A stretch of 64,000 bases of DNA from Hirsutella rhossiliensis. Taxonomy: Eukaryota; Ascomycota; Sordariomycetes; Hypocreales; Ophiocordycipitaceae. Position 1 is the stretch's first letter; each line of letters begins with the position of its first letter. Below the pieces are notes generated by a model. The model was not told where the DNA came from and did no database searches. It saw only the letters and a program-made list of their open reading frames with translations. The translations under genes and the position numbers were made by a program. Of this stretch, positions 55,001 through 64,000 are shown one piece after another. The DNA lies in NCBI RefSeq assembly GCF_020360975.1, contig NW_025408669.1, positions 3,100,001 to 3,164,000 on the forward strand, read 5' to 3'.

Positions 55001-58000
55001 GTGAACTCGGCCGGATATCCGAGAAGGTGAGCGACGACCTCGACCTGTGATAGCGGACGCTCCGTGAACACGCGGTTCGCCACTCTCATCAGGAACTGTC
55101 GCGTCCTGTTCCCTTGACAGGGTCATCGGTGGCAGCGTCTCCGCCACCGTCCCGCCCTCCGTTGGCCGTGCCATCACCTGTTGAGGCGGCCAGGAGCTCG
55201 GCCGCGGCCGCCACACGCTTCCACACCGGGTCCTCCACCTTGGTCGCGTAGTTCGTGACATAATAGATGAGGGCCATTGTCTTGCGCTGCGTCGCAATGA
55301 AGGAAATATCATGGTTGTGCCGGGCCCGACAGCAATAGCCTCGTTTCATCGATTGACCATGCTGTGTGTCCTCCGGATCTGCAGCACCCCGTCTGCCGTG
55401 AGGGCGGTCTTGTCGACTAACCTCCATGGCGCCTTGAACCGGCAGAGGTCCCCTTCCGCCCTCCTTTGCCCAAGGAATACTTCACACAGGTCGGGCTATG
55501 CGTGTGCACCTGCGTCGCGCCGGCACAGAAGTTGGCCTCCTCGATAAACGCGGCCGAGAACTGCGCGGCGTTGTCCAGCAGGGAACCAATACCGCCCGTC
55601 ACAGATCGCTCCGCTTGCACGGCGCAAAAACTTTCCTGGTCCAGATCCTGCCTTGCACGTCAACCCGGCCCCACTTGGCCATCAGAAGAGTACTTCAGGC
55701 TCCCGGTGGCATATCTTAGGTAGGCATTCTTACCTCTGAGAAGACGCTATCGATGTATCGGACGATTCGCTCGCGATACGCCGCCTGATCCTCCCCGTGG
55801 ATGTCGGCAAGCATCGAGCTGAGATGCGCGTGTTCGTCTCCACGGCGCCATAGTACTTGCCGATGCGCCCGAATACCGACTCTTCACCGACCTTCACGTA
55901 ATGATCGAAGAACAGCTTCATCTCGCGGTGGAAGAACACGGCCGAGCTCATGGGATCCGATATCGCCAGCCGTGCCCGCTTATACGCATCCCCAAGGCCT
56001 TCTAAGAACTCCTCGGCCGCGTCGGGATCGCGTGTGCGGTATGCCGCCAGTCGCAGCTTCACCGGGTTCGTAATGTCGTTCGGGTTGATGGTGAACCAGA
56101 TGGCCGGCACGCCATATCCGACGATGAGCGACTGGATTTTCCGCCGCATATTGAGACGGACCTCTCGACATGGGCTGCCGGTGGCCGTAAAGCGAGAGGC
56201 TCCTGAGAAGCTCCTTCACGTCACCATCGGTCGTCTTACCCGAGCTCTCCAACTCGACCCTCGCCGCCGCTAGCCTTTCTGTGGTCATCGAACGCACGAT
56301 GCGCTCTACCTTGCGGAAGTTCTTCCTCCCACACTCAACATGCTGACCCGGCGGTTCCTCGATCGCACCCCATGTTGAAGACGAGAAATGCGAAGATGTG
56401 GTGCAGTGCAAATCGACCACCATGGCGCCGGAGCACGATCTCGGCCCACGCCTGAAGGTTCAAGCTTCGAGACGATACGGGTCTCCGCGGCCGCCTCTGC
56501 CTCGACAGCCCTGCCTCGCAAGTTGGCCGTGACCTTCCCCGCGTCGACCATGGTCTCTTCAACCAGCCTTGGTCCCCCAACGCCAAATGGGAACAGGGTC
56601 GGGAACGTCCTGGCAAAGAAGGACGCCTCAAAGGAATCGGTAAACTCACCCCCCCGCGAAACCCGGATGTATGGCTCACAACCACCGTCGCCACGCCCCC
56701 GAACCCCCCCGGCTAGGGACCCGACCCACGCTCTCGGGCCCGCACGGCCGTCGTCGGCACCTTCACCAACAGCGTCACAGGCAAACTGCAGCTTCTCCAC
56801 GTCCGCGACGTCTGGCGGTCCGTCGAGCGCGAACATGCCAGAAGACGTCACCTCGTTGATCGCTGGAACGTTCTGGTCGGGGCAGGCGTCACTTCCATCG
56901 CGAACCGCGCCTTCTCCGTTGGGCCCGTGACCTTCACCCTGGCCGCCGGCTTCTTGTCCTTGGTTGAGCAGGGCGAAGAGCTCCTCGATCTCCACCGGCC
57001 CCTCGTCCATGGCGCGTTCCGTGGGCGGCACAACGTGCGCCGTCCGCGCTTTCTCCCACCCAGACGGCTCGTTCCGCTCCATACGATCGCACACCGACGA
57101 CGGTACCCGTGTATCGAGTCTCCCAGCTCTCCATCTCCGCCGCGTCGATCTCGATCTCGGCGTAGTGGGGTTGTTCCGCTTCAGCCAGACAAGGGCCCTT
57201 TCGACCACCCGCCGCCTCACCGACAAGAGACTCGACAGGTCGCTCGGTGCCGGATTCTCCGCGCCCTGCCACGAGATGTGGATCTCGTCCAGTGCTTGCA
57301 AAGGGGTGCAGCTTTGGTGGCCAGCTCCTGCACATTGTTCGGAAACACCGTGATGTGGCCCTGACATGCCTCGGATACTTCACGCTCTGCCTCTGCCCGC
57401 CCGGAATGCTATATCTCGTGACAAACCCGTAACATGAGTTCAGCGAGATGAGCTTCTCTTCGACCGGCGTCAGTCCCTTGAGCTCATCGGGGAACATGTG
57501 CTCGCAGCCAAGGCGACTGTGAAGGTGGATCGCCGGCGACAGGCTCCTGCGCGCCAGGCATCGGCCACACTCGGCGCACACCGACACGGACTCGCCCTCA
57601 GGAAAGCAACTCCGGCATGAAAATGGTGAGCGGCCGCCCTTTGGTACGCAACTTGACAGCCAATGATCCCATGTAATCTCCCTCAACTCTCCTCTCGTAC
57701 ACTTGCGGTAGCACACCATGCAGGTCCGTATCGGCAACGTGCTCGCATCGTGGAACGCCTGATAGAAGTCTCGCACCGTCGACACCTTCCTCTCGAGCGG
57801 TATTGGCGTGCACCACGTCTGATCGTTAGACAATCTCTCCTTCAAGGCAAAGTCTTCCTCCAAAAAGCGCAGCACACTCGCCAGGTCTTCGGCCTGCAGC
57901 TCCCGTCTCCTATGCCTTCCGATTCCACTTCGGACCTGTTTTATCGGGCGCCCATCCCGGCTAGGAAGACGGGCTCTCTTCTCCCGCCTCCGGGACTGCC

Positions 58001-58651
58001 TCTGTCCGCGCAGCGAGCCGTCCGCTGCCTCTGCTGCGCCATCGTCCACACCCACCTGTGCCCTTGGCCGCCGAACCGGTCCCCGACGGAGCTTGGGCAA
58101 ACCCCATGCAATCGATGCTGCAAATTGCGCCGTTCGTCTTAGGTCTTGGAAAGTCGTATCCTTGGGCTGGATAGGTCGGAGCGTCGGTCCCTTTCGAACG
58201 AACACCCGGGACACCGCCGGTCGCCACCTTATCTCCCTGCCCGTCACCTTCAGGACCCCTCTCCTGGGGCAAAAACGGCCGATGAAGGGCGGACTGTTAG
58301 AGCCCACTGCCCCTGGTCTCCACGTTCTGTAGGCAACACGAACCTCGGAAGCGGACTCGGTGACTGACGTTGCGCGGAATTTCCGCTGCTGACCAAATTA
58401 CGGGACTTCCGTGCTCTGCTTGACCGCAAACCGCCTCGCGGCGGTCTTCTCGGCAGTGACTTTGCGATCGCCTCTGCATGCTTTCTCCATGCGGTTTCTT
58501 CGACCGCAGACTGCTTAGGCTGAATCAGCCGGAACGTTAATGCTTCATTCGCCACTGATCTGTATCTCCCGAACCGCCCCAACCTTGTCTCCCGTGCTCT
58601 GTGCCCTTCTCGGAGTTGCCCTGTATCATCTCCGCACCCCGAAACAGGCAC
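52098..58651 (-). pseudogene. Helitron C Rep/Pif1-helicase protein, frameshifted, HUH motif deleted
   Basis: The longest clean N-terminal part of the three: 56934-58307 covers RPIQPKDTTFQDL, RHRRRELQAEDLASVLRFLE, CMVCYRKCTRGELREI, CRSCFPEGESVSVCAECGRC, CEHMFPDELKGLTPVEEK and SVKYPRHV before a shift. It then runs through FTDSFEASFFARTFPTLFPF (56.6 kb), GVPAIWFTINPNDITNPVK (56.1), MALIYYVTNYATK (55.27), VPWESFLGEG (54.5), an intact Walker A GGEGGTGKS (53.63), DEVSM (53.36) and YVQLSRCRTLDGI (52.27). Around 55.83 kb about 45 bp present in B, including HVHGLLWL, are missing, so nicking activity would be lost even if frames were intact. Conserved introns near 55.64-55.73 and 54.54-54.60 kb. Confidence 0.87.
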
Positions 58652-59229
58652 TCCCCGTTCCTACCCTCTTCTCCATCCTCGACTGACAACGAACAGGCTC
58701 CACGGTGAGCGGCCGCCTCGCCTAGCTTCCCCCAGGACTGTCCGCCATGCTACTGCCTCCTCGACGTCGACTAGCGTGGATTGGCAACAGGCTAGAAAGT
58801 TTTGGCTCCGGAGCACTTCCACTTGGATAATCTCGCTTCTTGGCGTACACTATTTCTTTCCGAGTGGGAAGCTTCCTAACGATCACTACTCTCATGGCCG
58901 TGGCGTTTCTTCCTTATAATGCTTGCCTATGGTACCGAAGCGATGCAATACTACTACCCTTTGTAATCCCCATTTACCCTCCCTATGTGCGTCCACCGTC
59001 CCGGCCCTCGGCTGGTCTCCACGTGCGACCTGCTACCCCAGCTTTGCCAAAGGCGGCCCTTCCATCGCCGTGCTCTCTTTGCGCACTCCAGCGAATCCCT
59101 GGCTACTGCCGACCTCCGGCACATGGGGTGGCCGCGCCAACCGCCCGCCGCACACTTCCAACCATACTCTCCGGCCCTTCCAACGCCGTCCCACCCACCT
59201 TGCGCATCAGTTGCTCCATCAATATCTGC

Positions 59230-59390
59230 CACTCCACCTCGTCGAGCAACAGCCAAAAGGCTGCCGGCGATAACATGTCCACGGTGTCCTCGTGCAACCG
59301 GACTACCCGGCTAGGTTTGCTCCTCGCCACCACCAACGTCGCATCAACGGCCTTCATGCTAAAGCGACAGCCAGGATCCCCTGCCTGTCC
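59230..59390 (+). pseudogene. partial, degraded duplicate of the accessory gene 5' end (Helitron C)
   Basis: In shifting frames it gives SSSNSQKAAGDNMS, VQPDYPARFAPRHHQ and RINGL, matching the start of the accessory gene at 60042. Orthologous to 49150-49310 in Helitron B, so the duplication is older than the B/C split. Confidence 0.65.
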
Positions 59391-60041
59391 TCTTGTAGTC
59401 GCTAGCCACCGGAGTCTCGACTTGCAGACCCTCTTGAGAGTTCTCGTGACCAACTCGCATCCTCCTCCTCAGGTCGTCCCCTATATCCGACTTCACCGTG
59501 TCCCAATAGTGGACTCGACACGGTCGGCACCCGCCTCGCTCAGCCGCACGCAATGCCCATCCAACTACCGACGACCGTCAAAAGGGACCCTGCAATACTA
59601 CCATAACCTCTTTCTTTCCTTCACTCTCATTCGTTATTGTCGCCTTTGCTATCTACTCCATGCAACGATGACACCGAAGGGTACTGCTGGACTTTCTTTC
59701 TCCGCAGACTTACCCACACTAACCTTACTGTTCGCCGACCTCCAACTTCTCGCGACATAGCCATCACCCCTACTCAACTTCCAACCCCCGGCTCCCTACT
59801 TCACTCACGACCATAGAACCAGATGGTCGAGACTGTTCAAGAACCTCGCCAGCTCATTCCCGCATACCCCCGCTTCTGATCTATCACCTAGGTAGCATTC
59901 TCTGACTCTTAAGTCTCCCCGACCCTAGCCGCGAGCCCTCTTTCGAGCAGCAAGAAAACCTGCTTTATAGGATGCCCACCTCCACTCTGCGTAACCCCTC
60001 ATTTACACTTCCACGGTGACTACATCTGCCATGTTCTCACG

Positions 60042-61459
60042 ATGTCGGCCTCCCAGCTCAACGTCGATACCTCGTCCTCCCCGCGGCAACCTCTTGACAG
60101 CCAGAAAAATGCTGGCGCCGACATGTCCATGATGGCCTTTGTCCAGCCCGGCTGCCCGGCTAGGTTCGCCTACCAGAATGAGCATCGTGTCAAAGGGCTC
60201 AACGCAGAAACCCTAGCGAGGTCTTCCTTCCCACGCCCTCATGGCTGTCGACTCCGGGTATGCAGCAATCCGGTCAGATACTGGCAATCCATCGACCTGC
60301 ATCTTCTTCAGCCTTAATATTTCCATATACAACCAACAGATAATCTCCTCGGAATGGACCGAGCAATGGTTCTTCATGGTCGGCCGTGTTCATCCCTTTG
60401 CCCTGACGTGGGAAATCGAGCGACGTGATGGCTTGGAGTCGGACGATGATAACATCACAGAATACACCGTCCCCGCGCTTATAGTCCGCGATCACAGCTA
60501 CCAACCGTGAGTCTATGCTCCAAATCTCTCTGTCGCCACTGCCCTCCCTGACGATATCCATAGAATTGTCACTCGCACCCTCAGCTCGGTGGATACTTTC
60601 CCAACGATACAACCCATTGTCTCCTTCACGGGACCTGTCATCGGCTCCGGCCGCGACCTCCTGCATGGAAACTCGGCTGCGGCCCTTGACGACACCCAGC
60701 TGAGCTGCTGCGGCTTTGTCCAGCTCTCCACCTTTATTTGTCCTGGGATTCCCGGCAAACCCCTTCAAGGGCTTTCACCCTTCAAGTTTTCGTCATCTTC
60801 CCCATTCACGCTAATCCTTGGACCTCCTATGCAAGAATATGACCGAGAGGCGCGACAGCCAGTTCCAGTCGAACGCTCTCTTCACCTGTACGGGCAAAAT
60901 CGCCGGCTTACTGGATCACCAGATCATGAAACATGCCCCGGCTTTCGACCAAGACTATATCTTCATCGTCGTCCCCGACACGTGGACTTTCCACGACAAG
61001 GCCATGTCCGGCCAGGCTTCTGCAACACAACTACTGCCGACGACACCCAAGAGCGCGGTCGGCAATCCCTCGGACTATAGCGTTGCGTTGGCCAGGTTTA
61101 CCTCTACGAAGAAACCCAAGGCCGCCCAAAGCCCCGCCTCCCCCACGCCGCATGCTTCTGGCCCAGTCGATCCCCTTATGCTGGCATCAAGTCGGTCATT
61201 GCCCGATCCCTACCAAACCCCAACCAAGAGACCGCGACTTTCTCCCGAAACTTCCACCATAATCACCGACTGTGACGGTCAAGACTCCCCCAAATCCGAT
61301 ACCTCCTCCTTTCTGTCCCCGGAAGACCCCGCAGAGTCAGAGACGGACACCGAACAGGTCAATCACCAAGACACATCCGCCTCTGGCTCTATCAGACCTC
61401 CCGCGTCGATATCTTCCCGACCACTGCGCGCCCGACGTCCGCCCAAGAATATTCTCTGA
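60042..61459 (+). pseudogene. Helitron C accessory gene, frameshifted
   Basis: ATG 60042 (MSASQLNVDTSSS). Blocks as in B: ADMSMMAFVQPGCPARFAYQ, NISIYNQQIISSEWTEQWFF, VERRD-type IERRDGLESDDDN, YTVPALIVRDHSYQP, then an intron with consensus donor GTGAGT and acceptor CATAG, GSGRDLLHGNSAAALDDTQL, ALFTCTGKIAGLLDHQIMKH, DYIFIVVPDTWTFHD, PTKRPRLSPE, and a C terminus RRPPKNIL. Frame changes near 60.22 and 60.77 kb and the 1-nt loss shared with B. The polar, Ser/Pro-rich C-terminal third with KRPR looks like a nuclear-targeting tail. Role in transposition is only inferred from constant linkage. Confidence 0.7.
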
Positions 61460-62143
61460 ACTTTAAAGCATCAAACGAAACAATACAACATGACAACATG
61501 TCTCATCATCCTCAAAATCAACTGCCAAAGGCTCGAATAGCACATTCTCTTCTCTTCTTGTTCTCCTTTTCATGAAGACGATCAAGTCAAAACTTCCCAA
61601 TATACTCCTTATTCTGTTTATACCTACGACTTATACCGGTAGCACATGTAAATTTTCCGAGCCTTCCACTCGCCCAGACATGCATTACCCACTCACATCT
61701 CTCTTCAACCCTGCCGTCTCTCCACGCCCTTTGAGTTTGCGCCTTTTTAAACCAAATTTTCCTCCAGCGGCCTAGCCTGCCTTCCCGACGCTCTGTCTCG
61801 GTTTCACTCACGATAATGCTCTACGTCTCTCGCCGTGTCTCGTATCTCGACCTCACTCTTCTTCCTGTCTCCTATCTACTGTCGCCAACTCTCTCTCTCT
61901 CTGTAGCCAACTCTTCTCCGGTTCTCTTGTCGCCAAATTTCGTTCCGAAAGGCTTCTTTGCGCGAGCCGCGGCTGGCGAGCCTTCCTCTCGTATGAGGGT
62001 TTGGTGCAGCAGGGATCAGTTAAGTTTTCTGACATCTGATTGGTTGTATGGTTTCTAAAACGTAACTCAACTGGATGATGGCCTTCTAAAAGTGGGTCCA
62101 ATTTTGCACTTGCCCCTGAATGTCACAGAGCTACTCTGAGCAT

Positions 62144-63897
62144 GGACAGACTGACTGGTCGACAGACAAGTCGACAGACGGGAGAGGCTGAGACGGGGGA
62201 TCCGACGAACTCGACAAGAAGCCTGAAGCGAACGCCAGCTAGGCATTGAGGGGCCTCATCATGGAGACGCCGGCTGAGGCCGTGATCATGGTGGGGCGAA
62301 GCGCGTCGCCTGCGTCGACACCCGCGAAAAGATCGACACGCGTCGTGAGGCCAAGCACCAAAATTCGAGAAGCCGCGCGACAGCCCGACGATCTGGCGGA
62401 GAAGACAACACGCGCAACTAGGCTTGCAACGCGCATTGCCTCGGACGATGTCGCCATCAGTGACGCGACTGAGCGGCGCAAAGTTGCCAGCAGCAGCAGT
62501 GGCGCGAACGAAGGCCGAGCCATGCTCCAGAAAGTTCTCGAACTCTTGAGCGAGTCACGTCAAGAAACGCAAAAGCTCAGTCGAGCGATAGATGCGCAAA
62601 ACGAGATCATATCAAGCAACAGCAGATGATCCAGGAAATGGATCAACAAGGGAAAGATGAGAGATGAGCTTCGTCACATCCGAGCGCAGTTAGAGGCCCT
62701 GGCTACGCCCGCATCTTCTCTGCAGAGCAGTCCGCAGATGTCGTATGCGAGCGCTGCAGGGTCATCGCCGACGATCCAGACAATGAACCGGGGCACCGTA
62801 CCAGCAGCTAAATCGGCACGAACAGCCGTCAGCGATAGTCTCTACTGTACGGTGGACACATCACGAGTCGAAGAAGCGAACAGGTGCCAGACGCAGATCG
62901 GCAACATCCGAAAGGCCATAGAGAGCGACATGAGAAAGAGTCAGAGGCAGGAGACTTGGAAATGCGCAGCGGTCGTGACAGACGCTCGAAACCCCGACCG
63001 GATCAAAATTTTGCAGAGACCAAACCGAGTTGAAGCAGGTCAAGGAAGCAGCGCAGAAGACGGTAACTTCGGGAGCCAGGGTACTGAGAGATCAGCTTTA
63101 TCCTGTCAAAGTCGACAACACCAAGCGTACCGCAGTGCTGGACGCCGAAGGCAACGTTCTGCCGGGCGCAGCTGAGGCGCTCGGAGCCGAGAATTACGTC
63201 ACGATTGCCAAGATCACCTGGCTTAGCAACAGAGAAAGCCAAAGCGTACGGGTCAATGGTGATCTATGTCACTAAAGAGAGTGACGCGCAAAGACTTCTG
63301 GACGGCGTGTGGTTCGATGTTGCGGGAGAGTCCGCCTGCACCAATGTTTTTGAACGCCGCGTAGGACCGATTCAGTGCTTCAACTGTCAAGAGATGGGAC
63401 ACAAGGCGTTTTCATGCAAGAAGCCGCAAAGATGTGGCAGATGCGCGAAAGCAGAACATCACCACAGAGAATGCAAGGAGACAGTGCCAAAGTGCGTGCC
63501 CTGCGGTGGACCACACGAATCGTACAGCCGGAACTGTCGGGCGCGGAACCCTGGGGATGAGACGCAGGCAGCGTCTGGCCCTTCGGGCTAAGCAGCGGAA
63601 GTGAGAATCCACTTAGGGTCGATTATGGCACTAACCTTCAACAATACTAACACACAGGTATTCGACTTCGGATTTCGACAGACCGCGCTTCAGCTGCTGA
63701 AGGTAGGACTCTGAACACTTGGAGAAATTGGCCTTTAAGCAGGCCTGTCACGGAGCGAGTAGCGGCGAGGTTGGTGTAGCGTATGCTGACCCGTGGGGCT
63801 TAAGGTGGTACGCATTAATGTATTGAAATGTCAGTAGCTTTTACGTCTAGGCCCTATAGGAGAAATCCTCCGGGTGAAATACACATACATACATACA
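62144..63897 (+). mobile_element. LINE copy 3: ORF1-only derivative with 12-bp target duplication
   Basis: Flanked by TACTCTGAGCAT at 62132-62143 and 63898-63909. It contains a 5' leader (GGACAGACTGACTGG...), the ORF1 gag-like region and a 3' UTR related to LINE copies 1 and 2 (GACAGACCGCGCTTCAG..., GGCCTGTCA..., CCTCCGGG), ending in an ACAT tandem tail. The ORF2 region is absent. Both ends are intact, so the deletion predates or accompanied insertion. Confidence 0.85.
62261..63591 (+). pseudogene. LINE ORF1 (Gag-like, three zinc knuckles), frameshifted
   Basis: ATG 62261 (METPAEAV). Basic/Ser-rich N terminus, a helix with VLELLSESRQETQKLSRAID, then a shifted stretch (stop at 62627) resuming at RDELRHIRAQLEAL. 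Further shifts occur at about 63.03 kb (into VKEAAQKTVTSGARVLRDQL) and about 63.23 kb (into DAQRLLDGVWFDV). The C terminus has CFNCQEMGHKAFSC, CGRCAKAEHHHREC and CVPCGGPHESYSRNC, tandem CCHC-type knuckles typical of fungal Tad-like ORF1. It would bind the element RNA. Broken by about four indels. Confidence 0.85.
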
Positions 63898-63909
63898 TAC
63901 TCTGAGCAT

Positions 63910-64000
63910 CGCGGGTCGCCAACAAACCCATCGTACGCAGCTGCTTTCAACTGCAGTGAACCCTATGCCTCATCGAGGGTCTCAAGGTGGCGTGGTTTCC
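63910..64000. other. right edge, no feature seen
   Basis: 91 bp after the LINE target duplication with no recognisable coding or repeat signal. Confidence 0.5.

Larger units (their letters stand above)
51911..61992 (-). mobile_element. Helitron C (about 10.1 kb)
   Basis: Third copy in the same orientation, directly abutting B. The left end reads GTGCCCCGCAGACC after the B end; the right end near 61991 stops at the same point as B (...CTCGT), where unrelated sequence begins. Close relative of B. Rep lacks the HUH motif by deletion. The left end lacks a clear copy of the 13-bp repeat, so either it is damaged or my boundary is a few bases off. Confidence 0.73.

Noticed and set aside
1..64000. 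CRISPR arrays, tRNA and rRNA genes
   Set aside because: The tandem repeats seen are coding HEAT units or simple repeats; no tRNA or rRNA signature was recognised by eye.

Overview
The window is a repeat-rich accessory region of a filamentous ascomycete. The evidence is eukaryotic gene structure (short 60-100 nt introns with GTAAGT-like donors and CTAAC-like branch sites), a fungal STAND/NLR gene, a fungal RNase H gene, and fungal Tad-like LINE, Copia, pogo/Fot1-like, hAT, piggyBac-like and Helitron elements. Several transposon genes carry C:G-to-T:A type nonsense changes compatible with repeat-induced point mutation (RIP), but most breaks are indels. I see no rRNA, tRNA or CRISPR.

Layout. 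(1) 0.3-1.5 kb: a truncated LINE unit on the minus strand with a 12-bp target duplication. (2) 2.3-7.6 kb: an apparently intact two-exon NLR gene, SesB-like hydrolase + NACHT + about 19 near-identical 33-residue HEAT-type repeats. (3) 8.4-10.6 kb: a piggyBac-like element with perfect 38-bp TIRs and two nonsense codons. (4) 10.6-16.4 kb: a Copia element on the minus strand with 191-bp LTRs and a frameshifted interior. (5) 16.5-17.4 kb: a pogo-like transposase remnant split by a solo LTR. (6) 17.45-23.88 kb: a 6.4-kb segment bounded by ~195-bp inverted repeats. It holds an intact RNase H gene, a hAT remnant, a small TIR element and an intact gene combining coiled coil, nuclease-like and kinase-like domains. 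A MITE sits inside the left inverted repeat, and the right repeat preserves its empty site. (7) 23.9-24.7 kb: a frameshifted fungal conserved gene. (8) 24.9-26.2 kb: a Helitron fragment. (9) 28.8-30.0 kb: a second copy of the truncated LINE unit. (10) 30.03-61.99 kb: three Helitrons (A, B, C) head to tail, all with Rep-helicase on the minus strand and a divergently transcribed accessory gene on the plus strand; A also carries a MYND zinc-finger gene. (11) 62.1-63.9 kb: an ORF1-only LINE derivative flanked by a 12-bp target duplication.

Three observations stand out. One is the inverted-repeat-bounded segment carrying RNase H and nuclease-kinase genes. The second is the tandem Helitron2-like array with asymmetric terminal inverted repeats and a conserved accessory protein. 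The third is the NLR with a recently amplified repeat receptor. Host-type genes (NLR, RNase H, nuclease-kinase) read through cleanly while almost every transposon ORF is broken, so the indels look like real decay rather than poor sequence quality.
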